From the NCBI RefSeq assembly GCF_022921095.1, contig NZ_CP095053.1, positions 1,344,501-1,408,500 of the forward strand: a stretch of DNA of 64,000 nucleotides, written 5' to 3'. This stretch comes from Hymenobacter aerilatus (GTDB taxonomy: Bacteria; Bacteroidota; Bacteroidia; Cytophagales; Hymenobacteraceae). Below the pieces are notes generated by a model. The model made no database searches. It saw nothing but the letters and a program-made list of their open reading frames with translations, and was not told where the DNA came from. Of this stretch, positions 34,840-42,798 are shown piece after piece. The stretch's first letter is position 1; each line of letters begins with the position of its first letter. A program made the translations under genes and the position numbers.

Positions 34840-36771
34840 ATGGAAAAAATAAAATTTGAAGAGCTTTCGCTCTCCGAGGAAATGCAGCGCGCCATTACGG
34901 AAGTAGGCTACGAAGAAGCCTCTCCCATCCAAACGGCTGCTATTCCAGTATTGCTCGAAGGTAAAGACGTGATTGGTCAGGCCCAGACGGGTACCGGCAA
35001 AACGGCTGCCTTCTCTATCCCCGCCATCGAAAAAATTGACACCGATTCGCGCGAGGTGCAGGCCCTGGTGCTGTGCCCTACCCGCGAACTGGCCGTACAG
35101 GTTTCAGGCGAAATTCAAAAGTTAGGTAAGTACAAGCGTGGCCTCGCGGTGGTGCCGATTTATGGTGGCTCGAGCTACGACCGGCAGTTCCGCGCCCTGG
35201 AGCGCGGCGTGCAAATTGTGATTGGTACGCCTGGCCGCGTAATGGACCACCTGGAGCGCGGCACGCTCAAGCTCGACAGCTGCAAGATGATTATTCTTGA
35301 CGAAGCTGACGAAATGCTGGACATGGGCTTCCGCGACGATATCGAAACGGTGCTGAAGCAAATGCCCGAAGAGCGCCAAACGGTGTTTTTCTCGGCTACC
35401 ATGAGCAAGCCCATCATGGACTTGACCAAGCGCTACCAGCGTGATCCGCAGATCGTGAAGGTCAACCATCAGGAAATGACCGTTACGAATATCGAGCAGA
35501 GCTACTACGAGGTGCGCGGCCCCCAGAAAAAGGACGTGCTGACTCGCCTGCTGGATATGTACAACCTGAAGTCGACCATCGTTTTCGCCAACACGAAGCG
35601 CATGGTAGACGAGATTGTGGCTGATTTGCAGGCAAAAGGCTACTTCGCTGACGGTTTGCACGGCGACATGAGCCAGCAGCAGCGCCAAAACACGCTCGAT
35701 AAATTCCGCAAAGGCACCTTAGAAATTCTGGTGGCTACCGACGTGGCCGCCCGGGGTATCGACGTAGACAATGTGGAGGCGGTAGTAAACTACGACCTGC
35801 CCGCCGACGAGGAATATTATGTGCACCGCATTGGCCGTACGGGCCGCGCTGGTAAGTCGGGCCGCGCCTTCACCTTTGTGAGTGGCCGTGACATTTACAA
35901 GCTGCGCGACATCATGCGCTTCACCAAAGCTACTATCAAGCAGGAGCGCGTGCCGTCGTTTGAGGATGTGTCGGAGGTGAAGACCACGCTCATGCTGGAG
36001 TCGATTAAAGAAGTAATCGAAAAAGGCAACCTCGATAAGTATATAAGCCGCGTACAGCGTCTGATTGACCAAGACAGCGAAGAAGGCATTACCTCACTGG
36101 ATATTGCCGCTGCCTTGCTCAAAATGACAATGAAGGAGGATAAGCGTGCTCAGGAAAGCCTCGACGCTACCCGTGCCCACGGGGCGCCGCGCCCCGGCTT
36201 CACGCGTTTGTTCGTGACGATGGGTAAGAAAGACCGCATCCACCCACGCGACATCGTGGACCTGATTGCCGAAAACACCTCTCTCACGGCTGGCAAGGTA
36301 GGCGACATCTCGCTCTACGATAAGTTTAGCTTTGTAGAAGTGCCTTCGGAGTTTACGGAGGAAATTACCGGGGCCCTGGGTCGTACCAGCATCAACGGCC
36401 GGCCAGTGTCCTTCAACGTGGCCACGCCGCGCCAAGAGGGTGATGCCCAGCAGGAAGGCGGCCGTGGTGGTTTTGGCGGGGGCGACCGTCCGCGTCGCAC
36501 GGGCGGCTACGGTGGCGGTGGCGACCGGCGCGACGGTGCGTTTGGTAACCGCAGCTACGGCAACAACCGTGGCGGCAGCTACGGCGGCGAGCGGCGCGAG
36601 GGTGGCAGCTATGGCGGCAACCGCGGTGGTGGTAGCTACGGCGGAGGCTACAAAGGCAACCGCGACGGTGGTAGCAGCTACGGTGGCAATCGGCGCGAAG
36701 GCGGCAACTATGGTGGCAACCGTGAAGGCGGCTACAAGCCCCGCCGCGACAACCAAGGCTACGACGAATAG
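34840..36771 (+). CDS. deaD: DEAD-box ATP-dependent RNA helicase, DeaD/CsdA-like, with RGG-rich tail
   Basis: 643 residues. Helicase core with Q motif (FEELSLSEEMQRAITEVGY and SPIQ), Walker A AQTGTGKT (48-55), D154-E-A-D157, SAT at 185-187 and HRIGRTGRAG. A DbpA-like RNA-binding domain follows (RLFVTMGKKDRIHPRDIVDLI), and from about residue 525 the tail is Gly-Arg-rich with many GGSYGG and RREGG units. Acts in ribosome assembly and mRNA unwinding in the cold. The neighbouring cold-shock gene and long leader fit cold induction. The tail is low-complexity and codes long open antisense frames that are not genes. Confidence 0.93.
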   Translation: MEKIKFEELSLSEEMQRAITEVGYEEASPIQTAAIPVLLEGKDVIGQAQTGTGKTAAFSIPAIEKIDTDSREVQALVLCPTRELAVQVSGEIQKLGKYKRGLAVVPIYGGSSYDRQFRALERGVQIVIGTPGRVMDHLERGTLKLDSCKMIILDEADEMLDMGFRDDIETVLKQMPEERQTVFFSATMSKPIMDLTKRYQRDPQIVKVNHQEMTVTNIEQSYYEVRGPQKKDVLTRLLDMYNLKSTIVFANTKRMVDEIVADLQAKGYFADGLHGDMSQQQRQNTLDKFRKGTLEILVATDVAARGIDVDNVEAVVNYDLPADEEYYVHRIGRTGRAGKSGRAFTFVSGRDIYKLRDIMRFTKATIKQERVPSFEDVSEVKTTLMLESIKEVIEKGNLDKYISRVQRLIDQDSEEGITSLDIAAALLKMTMKEDKRAQESLDATRAHGAPRPGFTRLFVTMGKKDRIHPRDIVDLIAENTSLTAGKVGDISLYDKFSFVEVPSEFTEEITGALGRTSINGRPVSFNVATPRQEGDAQQEGGRGGFGGGDRPRRTGGYGGGGDRRDGAFGNRSYGNNRGGSYGGERREGGSYGGNRGGGSYGGGYKGNRDGGSSYGGNRREGGNYGGNREGGYKPRRDNQGYDE

Positions 36772-36949
36772 CATCGCAGATGTTGCAGATTGAATAGATT
36801 ACACAAATTCATTTGATCTGCAATGTTTAGCTGCTCTCAACAACAGGTAACAAAAAAGCCGCTGATTTATCAGCGGCTTTTTTGTTTCTGACTTGAAAGA
36901 ATTCACAAAAGAATCTGTGTAATCCATTCAATCTGCAACATCTGCGATG
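36772..36949. repeat. Family A nested inverted repeat filling a convergent gap, with central terminator
   Basis: Arms 36772-36810 and 36911-36949 match except for two positions. The left arm begins at the base after the helicase stop, and the right arm ends at the base before the stop codon of the convergent gene. The right arm has units AATCTGTGT, AATCCATTC, AATCTGCAAC, ATCTGCGATG: the same 9-9-10 spacing as the other family A copies. Confidence 0.9.
36852..36883. terminator. Bidirectional rho-independent terminator
   Basis: AAAAAAGCCGCTGAT and ATCAGCGGCTTTTTT with a 2-nt spacer; sits in the middle of the family A repeat. Confidence 0.9.
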
Positions 36950-37405
36950 TTACTTGGAAGCGTCGCGCAGGTCGCGGATTTCGTTGTGCGCTTCTAGGAC
37001 ACCTTGCGCTTGCTTGTCGATAATCGACTTCAGTTCGGAGGGTAGGCCCTCAAACTTCTTGGCGTTTTCATAGGCTTCTTTAGCGTGGTCTTCGCCCCGC
37101 TCGCATTCAGCCAAGATGCTGTGGCGGTCTTTGCCGGTTACAATGCCTTTCAGATTGATGAAAGCGCGGTGCACGGTGCCAGCTACGGTGTTGTTGCCTT
37201 CGTTGGTGTCTACCTTCAGGTCCAGCTTGTACATCTGGTCTTCCAGCTCGGTGATATAGCTGGCGCGCTGAGCAGCATATTTCTTGAAAAGGTCTTTCAG
37301 ATCAGCATCTTCTACATCGGTCATTGCCTCAGCGTAGCCTTTCTGGCCTTCTTTCAGGGTGGCAATCAGGTCGTTCAGTTCGGATTGGGCTTCTTTAGCG
37401 TCCAT
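36950..37405 (-). CDS. PA2169-family four-helix-bundle protein (DUF2383)
   Basis: 151 residues, all helical, ferritin-like. Typical features are ELNDLIATLKEGQKGYAEAMTDVED at the N-terminus and the central ECERGEDHAKEAYENA. Members of this family are stress-associated proteins of unknown function, and some carry a di-metal-like Glu/His set; here E-x-x-x-D-H (ERGEDH) is the visible candidate. It is a single gene, convergent with the helicase. Confidence 0.82.
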   Translation of the reverse strand: MDAKEAQSELNDLIATLKEGQKGYAEAMTDVEDADLKDLFKKYAAQRASYITELEDQMYKLDLKVDTNEGNNTVAGTVHRAFINLKGIVTGKDRHSILAECERGEDHAKEAYENAKKFEGLPSELKSIIDKQAQGVLEAHNEIRDLRDASK

Positions 37406-37712
37406 GTTGTTGGTTCGTTTTTAGGTGGTAGGGAGAAGTATTTGTGTGTCTTTGTACTACCTATTGATGCGAAGGGTTGCGCTCGAGCCACTACAATCAC
37501 TTGTCATTGCCAGCCAATTTCATCCAACCTATAGTGTGGGCGTGCGGCACCAGGAAGACAACGGTAGAGCAAGTCTAAGGGAGAACTAATTGGCTCTCCT
37601 CATCCACGTGGCTGTTCCATAGACGGTAGGGAAGCATCAGATTAAAAAGAACTTAAATAGAAAGTGAAAAGTAGAAAGTAGTATTCTATCTCACTTCTCA
37701 TCTTCTTTTCTG
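37406..37712. other. Intergenic region without a recognisable gene
   Basis: 307 bp between the divergent DUF2383 and rhodopsin genes. It must hold both promoters. I see no exact TAnnTTTG box, no hairpin repeat and no conserved RNA; the last 80 bp before the rhodopsin are A-rich. Confidence 0.5.
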
Positions 37713-38429
37713 ATGGAAACACAAACACTACTTCACTGGGCATATGTAGCCGCCATGATAGGTGGTGCTCTTCTATTTTGGGTCTGGAGCCGAAACCCAA
37801 AGGGCGTTCCACAATACGAATACAGCATTGCCATGCTGATTCCGATCTGGTCGGCGCTGGCGTATATGGCCATGGGCCTAGATCAGGGCAAAACAGAGGT
37901 AGCGGGCCAAATCACACACTACGCCCGCTACATCGACTGGGTAGTAAGCACGCCACTGCTGCTGCTGGCCCTGGGATTTACGGCCATGTTCTACGTGCCA
38001 AAGCAGGAGCGGAGTATTACGCTGCTGTTTGGACTAGTGGCGGCCGATGTAGTCATGATTGTATGTGGGCTGTTTGCCGATTTGTCGGAAAATAGCACCG
38101 CGCGGCTTTTGTGGTACATCTGCGGGGTAGGAGCTTTCTTGTGCGTGCTGTACCTTATCTGGGGGAGCCTGCGGCAAATTGCTCTTAACAGTGATGCCGA
38201 GCTGGGTGCCATCTACACCAAGCTGGCGGGCTTTCTGACCATTCTATGGATTTGCTACCCCACCATTTGGGCTGTCGGGCCCTCAGGCCTGGGCATTATC
38301 AACCAAACCACCGAAACCTTTTTGTTTGTGGTAGTGCCATTCTTTTCCAAGGTAGGCTTCAGCATCCTCGACCTGAACTATCTGCGCGATTTGGCCCCAC
38401 GTAAGCCTGCCTATCACCACGCCGCGTAG
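37713..38429 (+). CDS. Microbial rhodopsin of the xenorhodopsin/Anabaena sensory rhodopsin type
   Basis: 238 residues, seven membrane helices, retinal-binding K213 in helix G. Helix C reads R72-Y-I-D75-W-V-V-S79-T-P-L-L-L-L-A86, giving the motif D-S-A at the bacteriorhodopsin positions 85, 89 and 96. Helix G reads P209-F-F-S-K213, so the second counter-ion (Asp212 in bacteriorhodopsin) is Pro. D-S/T-x plus Pro at that site is the signature of xenorhodopsins (inward proton pumps) and Anabaena sensory rhodopsin, not of outward pumps (DTD or DTE), chloride (NTQ) or sodium (NDQ) pumps. Leu83 at the tuning site suggests green absorption. The retinal-forming gene follows 29 bp downstream. Pump versus sensor is not settled. 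Confidence 0.9.
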   Translation: METQTLLHWAYVAAMIGGALLFWVWSRNPKGVPQYEYSIAMLIPIWSALAYMAMGLDQGKTEVAGQITHYARYIDWVVSTPLLLLALGFTAMFYVPKQERSITLLFGLVAADVVMIVCGLFADLSENSTARLLWYICGVGAFLCVLYLIWGSLRQIALNSDAELGAIYTKLAGFLTILWICYPTIWAVGPSGLGIINQTTETFLFVVVPFFSKVGFSILDLNYLRDLAPRKPAYHHAA

Positions 38430-38458
38430 CAGCGCGCGCAGCAGAATATTGCCTGCCT

Positions 38459-39460
38459 ATGAAAGCCACCGCTCACCCGGCCACCACTACCAGCGTAGCA
38501 ACGCACATGCTGTACTCCTATGGGGCAGTGGTGGTGGCCGTTGGGGTAGGCGTAGTGGCTCCGGCCGCCGCCACTGCCGTGCTGGGGCCGGTGCTATTGC
38601 TGGCATTGGTAGTGCTGGGCCTGGCCCATGGCGCTTGCGACCAGTTCGTAGTTCCGGCCTACTATCCTGTACGGGGCAAAGCATGGTGGCTCTATCTAGT
38701 GCGCTTTCTGGTGAGCTACCTAGCCCTGGCTGCCGTGGTGGTGGTGGGGTGGTTGCAGTGGCCTAGCGTGGCCGTCCTGTTTTTCTTCCTGCTCACCATC
38801 TGGCATTGGGGCTCGGCCGATGCGCCCACGCAGCCCCAGCGCCCTGTGTTGTGGGCGATGCACAGCATATTGCGCGGTACGCTGCTGTTTGTGATACCAG
38901 CCTTTGCCTGGCCAACCGAGACACTACACATTATCAACAGCCTACTCTATTTCACGGGCGGACAGCTGGTGCCCATAGCGCTATTCGAGCGCCTGGCGCA
39001 GGGGGCAGGGTGGTGCGTGTTGCTGGGCCATCTAGGGTTGTGGGTAGGGTATGCCCGGCTGGGCAACGCCCACCGCTGGCACGTAGATGCCTTGGAAGTA
39101 CTGCTGCTCACAGGACTATTTGTGGTGCTGCCACCGTTGCTGGCACTTGGAGTTTACTTTTGCTTTTGGCACAGCTTGCAGCACGTGCTGCGCTTGAACC
39201 CGCTACTGGGCTACACGGCTCCGGCAAACGACCGACGCGCACAAGGGTGGGCGTTGCTGCGCGAAATAGGCTTTTTTGTGCGTCGTTCACTACCGGTTCT
39301 GCTGATCAGCCTAATGGCGCTGGCAGCGCTATACGGGTTGTTTGCTGCCCGGCTTTCCACACCCGATACGCTGGTTAGCCTGGCGCTGGTAGTGGCTTCC
39401 GTGGTCACGCTGCCTCACGCCTTGCTCGTGAGCTTGGTGATGGACCGCCGGGGGCAATAA
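38459..39460 (+). CDS. blh: Brp/Blh-family beta-carotene 15,15'-dioxygenase
   Basis: 333-residue integral membrane, iron-dependent enzyme that cleaves beta-carotene into two retinal molecules. Candidate iron-ligand histidines lie in conserved stretches: H57 (GLAHGACDQ), H116 (TIWHWGSADA), H238 and H242 (FCFWHSLQHVLR), with H320 (TLPHA) near the end. It lies 29 bp behind the rhodopsin on the same strand, surely co-transcribed, so the cell makes its own chromophore if it has beta-carotene. The stop is only 2 bp from the stop of the convergent flavoprotein gene, leaving no room for a terminator between them. Confidence 0.9.
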   Translation: MKATAHPATTTSVATHMLYSYGAVVVAVGVGVVAPAAATAVLGPVLLLALVVLGLAHGACDQFVVPAYYPVRGKAWWLYLVRFLVSYLALAAVVVVGWLQWPSVAVLFFFLLTIWHWGSADAPTQPQRPVLWAMHSILRGTLLFVIPAFAWPTETLHIINSLLYFTGGQLVPIALFERLAQGAGWCVLLGHLGLWVGYARLGNAHRWHVDALEVLLLTGLFVVLPPLLALGVYFCFWHSLQHVLRLNPLLGYTAPANDRRAQGWALLREIGFFVRRSLPVLLISLMALAALYGLFAARLSTPDTLVSLALVVASVVTLPHALLVSLVMDRRGQ

Positions 39461-39462
39461 AG

Positions 39463-40710
39463 CTAGCCTGCGGGAGTAGCGGCCATAGCCCGGCCCGCCA
39501 GGTAACCCGTAGTCCAGGCCGCCTGAAAGTTGAAGCCCCCCGTGATGCCATCTATGTCCAGCACCTCGCCGGCGAAATACAGGCCCGGCACGCGGCGGCT
39601 CTGCATGGTTTTCATGTCTACTTCGCCGAGCACCACGCCACCACAGGTCACAAATTCATCCTTATAAGTAGTCTTGCCCTGCACGGGTAGGGCCGTGCGC
39701 AACAGCCCTTCGATGAGGCGGTTTTGCGATTTAACGGGCAGCTCATTCCACTTCACTTCGGTGCTAATGCCGGCTTGCTCCGTGAGCGTGCGCCACAGGC
39801 GCTGGGGTAGGCCAAAGAGCGGATTAGAAGCCACCAACTTTTTGCCGTGCTGCCCCCGAAACTCCAACAGCCACTGGCGCAAAGAGTCCTCGGTATGGGT
39901 AGGCAGCCAGCTGACGAGAGCTGTGTGGCGATGCGCCAGCTCATGGAGACGGCGGGCACCCCAGGCCGAGAGCTTCAGTACGGCCGGCCCGCTTACGCCC
40001 CAGTGCGTCACCAAGATAGGGCCTTCATATTCCAGCTTTTCGCCCGCAATACGCACGCGGGCGTGGGGCACGCTCACGCCCGGCAGCTCCCGCAACGGCG
40101 ACTCCGGCACGTTGAACGTGAACAGTGACGGCACTGGCTCGGCAATGGTGTGCCCTAAGGCGCGTAGCCAATCGTATTGGGCGGCTTTGGGGGCGCCGCC
40201 AGTGGCAATCAGCAGGCGCGCTACCACTAGCTCCTGCGCGTGGGTGCCGGTGAGGTGCAAACGAAAACCGCCTGCGGGTAGGGTAGTAATGTGCTCGGCG
40301 GCGGTGTACGTGAGGATACGCACGCCCGCTTTGTCAGCGGCCGTAAGCAGGGCCTGGGCAATGGTTTCCGACGAATCTGTGACCGGGAACATACGGCCGT
40401 CGGCTTCGGTCTTGAGGCGTACGCCGCGCCGCTCAAACCAGCGCACCGTATCCACGGCCCCAAACTGCTTGAAGGGCTCTTTGAGCTGCTTGGCCCCACG
40501 GGGGTAGTGCTGCACCAACTGGGCAGGCGTGTCGGCGGCGTGCGTCACGTTGCAGCGCCCTCCGCCCGAAATACGCACTTTGCTCAGCAGCTTGCCGGTT
40601 TTTTCAATCAGATATACCGTCAGGCGCGGGTTGGCCTCGGCGCAGGCAATGGCCCCAAAAAAACCAGCTGCGCCGCCACCCAGAATAGCTACTACCTCGT
40701 TGTCGTTCAC
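39463..40710 (-). CDS. BaiN/HI0933-family FAD-dependent flavoprotein
   Basis: 415 residues. FAD-binding Rossmann motif AILGGGAAGFFGA (residues 9-21), the family signature LLSKVRISGGGRCNVTHA, and the C-terminal FAD site TCGGVVLGEVDMKTMQSR and VLDIDGITGGFNFQAAWTTG. Related proteins are NAD(P)H-dependent oxidoreductases; one relative, BaiN, reduces bile-acid intermediates, but the substrate of most members is unknown. A -7 box lies just 6 bp upstream of the ATG, which implies a leaderless message. Confidence 0.88.
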   Translation of the reverse strand: MNDNEVVAILGGGAAGFFGAIACAEANPRLTVYLIEKTGKLLSKVRISGGGRCNVTHAADTPAQLVQHYPRGAKQLKEPFKQFGAVDTVRWFERRGVRLKTEADGRMFPVTDSSETIAQALLTAADKAGVRILTYTAAEHITTLPAGGFRLHLTGTHAQELVVARLLIATGGAPKAAQYDWLRALGHTIAEPVPSLFTFNVPESPLRELPGVSVPHARVRIAGEKLEYEGPILVTHWGVSGPAVLKLSAWGARRLHELAHRHTALVSWLPTHTEDSLRQWLLEFRGQHGKKLVASNPLFGLPQRLWRTLTEQAGISTEVKWNELPVKSQNRLIEGLLRTALPVQGKTTYKDEFVTCGGVVLGEVDMKTMQSRRVPGLYFAGEVLDIDGITGGFNFQAAWTTGYLAGRAMAATPAG

Positions 40711-40715
40711 GAGCG

Positions 40716-40723
40716 CAAAGATA
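40716..40723 (-). promoter_or_regulatory. -7 box giving a leaderless BaiN-family transcript
   Basis: TATCTTTG on the minus strand (TAnnTTTG). Transcription would start at about the first base of the ATG. Confidence 0.45.
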
Positions 40724-40782
40724 CGAGGTAGGGGGCTGAAAACTGGAGCCGAAGCAACGCGAAACGTGGCACAACTGCTGTG

Positions 40783-41628
40783 CTAGCAGTGTTTCATGGC
40801 CTCGTGCAGATCGTCAAACTGAAATGTGTAGCCGGTTTTTTGCCGTAGTAATTCGCTGTCGATGCGCTTGCCCAGGGTGTCCTCCTCGACGAAGGTAGGA
40901 CGTGCGAGTTCCAGGTGCGCGGCGGCGGCGGTGTAGAACTCCTGCCGGGTAGGGTGGTGCGCCGCGCTAGCGTTGAAGGTATGCCCCCAGGCACGCTGCC
41001 GGATGATGCGGCAGAGAATACCCAGGCAGTCGGTGAGGTGGATGAGGTTGACAGGCGCCTGAGGCTTAGGTAAATTGGTGCGGCCCGCTAGGAAGCGGCC
41101 AGGCGCACGCCGGGGGCCAATCAGGCCAGCCAGACGCACGACGGTAGTGGCAAAAGGAGCATCCGGGTGCGTAAACAGGCTCTCAGCCTGCAGCAATTCC
41201 GAGTCGGCATCGGGGGTAGCCAGGGCGTCGGCTTCGGTCATGGTACGGGGCTCGTCGGCGTACACGCCGGTGCTACTCACAAACAGCACCTGCCGCACGC
41301 CGCACTCGGCGGCGGCCTGGTACACGGGCTGTAGTAGCTCCACGTAGTGTCCCTTGGCGGTGCTAGGCGGCACGTTCAGTACCAGCACCCGCGCGCCGGT
41401 AAGCATCGTGTGCAGCGTATCCTGGTCGGTGGCGGTGAGGGTAGGGCCTAGCTCTAGCAGGTAGGGCGTAATGCCCGCGTCGCGCATTTTTAGAAGCCGG
41501 CCGGGCGTGGTGGTAGAGCCAGCCACGGCGTACCCCTCGTCTACCAGCGCCTGCGCCAGGGGTAGGCCGAGCCAGCCGCAGCCCAGTACGGCAATCAGAG
41601 GTTGTAGGGGGGTAGGGGTAGGAGCCAT
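40783..41628 (-). CDS. NAD-dependent epimerase/dehydratase-like protein (YeeZ-like)
   Basis: 281 residues, extended SDR fold. The nucleotide-binding motif is GCGWLG (residues 16-21). The VLFVSSTGVYAD stretch holds the conserved Ser and Tyr, but the usual YxxxK Lys is not obvious, so catalysis is uncertain. RLAGLIGPRRAPGRFLAGR and the C-terminal PVNLIHLTDCLG follow the YeeZ-type pattern. It is encoded upstream of the BaiN-family gene on the same strand, 72 bp apart, but the latter has its own promoter. No pathway can be assigned. Confidence 0.75.
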   Translation of the reverse strand: MAPTPTPLQPLIAVLGCGWLGLPLAQALVDEGYAVAGSTTTPGRLLKMRDAGITPYLLELGPTLTATDQDTLHTMLTGARVLVLNVPPSTAKGHYVELLQPVYQAAAECGVRQVLFVSSTGVYADEPRTMTEADALATPDADSELLQAESLFTHPDAPFATTVVRLAGLIGPRRAPGRFLAGRTNLPKPQAPVNLIHLTDCLGILCRIIRQRAWGHTFNASAAHHPTRQEFYTAAAAHLELARPTFVEEDTLGKRIDSELLRQKTGYTFQFDDLHEAMKHC

Positions 41629-41735
41629 GCGGGGCTAAAGGTGAAGAAAAAATCTTAGCTCGCATACATCTTGAGCAAATCCGGCAAATCCCGTTCTTGC
41701 ATCCTTGCTACTTCACTTCTAAAAAAACACCTCCT

Positions 41736-42605
41736 ATGCCAGCCTACTCCCAACCCATGCTCCGCGACAATGCCCTGCACGGCAAAACCATTGTGGTAAC
41801 GGGCGGCGGCACCGGTCTGGGCCGGGCCATGACCACCTATTTTTTACAGCTCGGCGCCAATGTTACGATCAGCTCGCGCAAGCTGGACGTGCTGGAAAAA
41901 ACGGCCGCCGAACTGCGCGAGCAAACCGGCGGCCAGGTGCTGGCCGTGCAGTGCGACGTGCGCAAATACGACGAAGTAGAGCGCATGCTCCAGCAAACCA
42001 TCGATACGTTTGGCGCCGTGGATGTGCTGCTGAACAACGCCGCTGGTAACTTTATTTCGCCCACAGAGCGCCTGAGTCACAAGGCGTTTGATGTGATTGT
42101 AGACATTGTGCTGAAGGGTAGCTACAACTGTACGCTGGCCTTTGGCAAGCGCTGGATTGCTGACCAGCGCCCCGGCACCATTCTCAACATTGTGACGACG
42201 TACGCCTCCGTGGGCTCGGCCTACGTGGTGCCGTCGGCAGCGGCCAAGGCGGGCGTGCTGGCCCTCACCCGCTCCCTGGCTGTGGAGTGGGCCAAGTACG
42301 GCATCCGCTCCAATGCCATTGCGCCCGGCCCATTCCCCACGGAAGGGGCCTGGAGCCGCCTCTTCCCCGAGCCGCTGGCCTCCAAGCTTGATCCAGCTGC
42401 CTCGGTGCCCCTCAAACGGGTAGGCGACCATCAGGAACTCGCTAACCTGGCCGCCTACATGGTGTCAGATTTTGCGGCCTACATGAACGGCGAGGTAGTC
42501 ACCCTCGACGGCGGCGAGTGGCTCAACGGCGCCGGCGAGTTCAACAAGCTAGAAGCCATTCCAGCCCCTATGTGGGATGAGATAGAAAAGAAAATGCGTC
42601 GCTAA
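41736..42605 (+). CDS. 2,4-dienoyl-CoA reductase-like SDR
   Basis: 289 residues. NADP-binding TGGGTGLG, then the NNAAGNFISPTERLS segment, which is characteristic of the SDR-type 2,4-dienoyl-CoA reductase of mitochondria and peroxisomes, as are VTTYASVGSAYVVPSAAAKAGV and the APGPFPTEGAWSRL loop. It would reduce 2,4-dienoyl-CoA in the beta-oxidation of unsaturated fatty acids, using NADPH and no flavin. The start was set at MPAYSQPML; 13 upstream codons are open but look non-coding. Confidence 0.85.
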   Translation: MPAYSQPMLRDNALHGKTIVVTGGGTGLGRAMTTYFLQLGANVTISSRKLDVLEKTAAELREQTGGQVLAVQCDVRKYDEVERMLQQTIDTFGAVDVLLNNAAGNFISPTERLSHKAFDVIVDIVLKGSYNCTLAFGKRWIADQRPGTILNIVTTYASVGSAYVVPSAAAKAGVLALTRSLAVEWAKYGIRSNAIAPGPFPTEGAWSRLFPEPLASKLDPAASVPLKRVGDHQELANLAAYMVSDFAAYMNGEVVTLDGGEWLNGAGEFNKLEAIPAPMWDEIEKKMRR

Positions 42606-42798
42606 ATCACGGATTAAAGCGGATTTTTCGGATTAATCTGATTTTGTGGACAGCTCTATAGTGCGATTGAAGCTCTCTAGACTTTTGACAGAAAGCTTCA
42701 CTACACTATAAAAAAGCGCTTGCCATTTGGCAAGCGCTTTTCGTTTGACTCGTCCACAAAATCCGATTAATCCGAAAAATCCGCTTTAATCCGTGATT
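42605..42798. repeat. Family A nested inverted repeat filling a convergent gap
   Basis: Arms 42605-42651 and 42752-42798 match at 46 of 47 positions and overlap the last base of one stop codon and part of the other. The right arm is a run of AATCCG units (AATCCGATT, AATCCGAAA, AATCCGCTTT, AATCCGTG) spaced 9-9-10 nt. Inside it are a second stem (TATAGTG and GAAGCT with their complements, about 42658-42710) and a terminator. Confidence 0.93.
42711..42741. terminator. Bidirectional rho-independent terminator
   Basis: AAAAAGCGCTTGCC and GGCAAGCGCTTTT around a 4-nt loop, between convergent genes and inside the family A repeat. Confidence 0.88.

Noticed and set aside
36094..36774. 226-codon minus-strand frame opposite the helicase tail
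   Set aside because: Ala/Val/Thr low-complexity translation produced by the Gly-Arg-rich repeats of the real helicase gene.
37713..38429. Calling the rhodopsin a proteorhodopsin or xanthorhodopsin proton pump
   Set aside because: Helix C lacks the Glu/Asp donor (Ala86) and helix G has Pro209 instead of Asp, which contradicts the outward-pump motif.
34420..42798. Reading the AATCCG unit series as a CRISPR-like array
   Set aside because: Units are 6 nt at 9-10 nt spacing within palindrome arms, with no 20-40-nt repeats or spacers and no cas genes.
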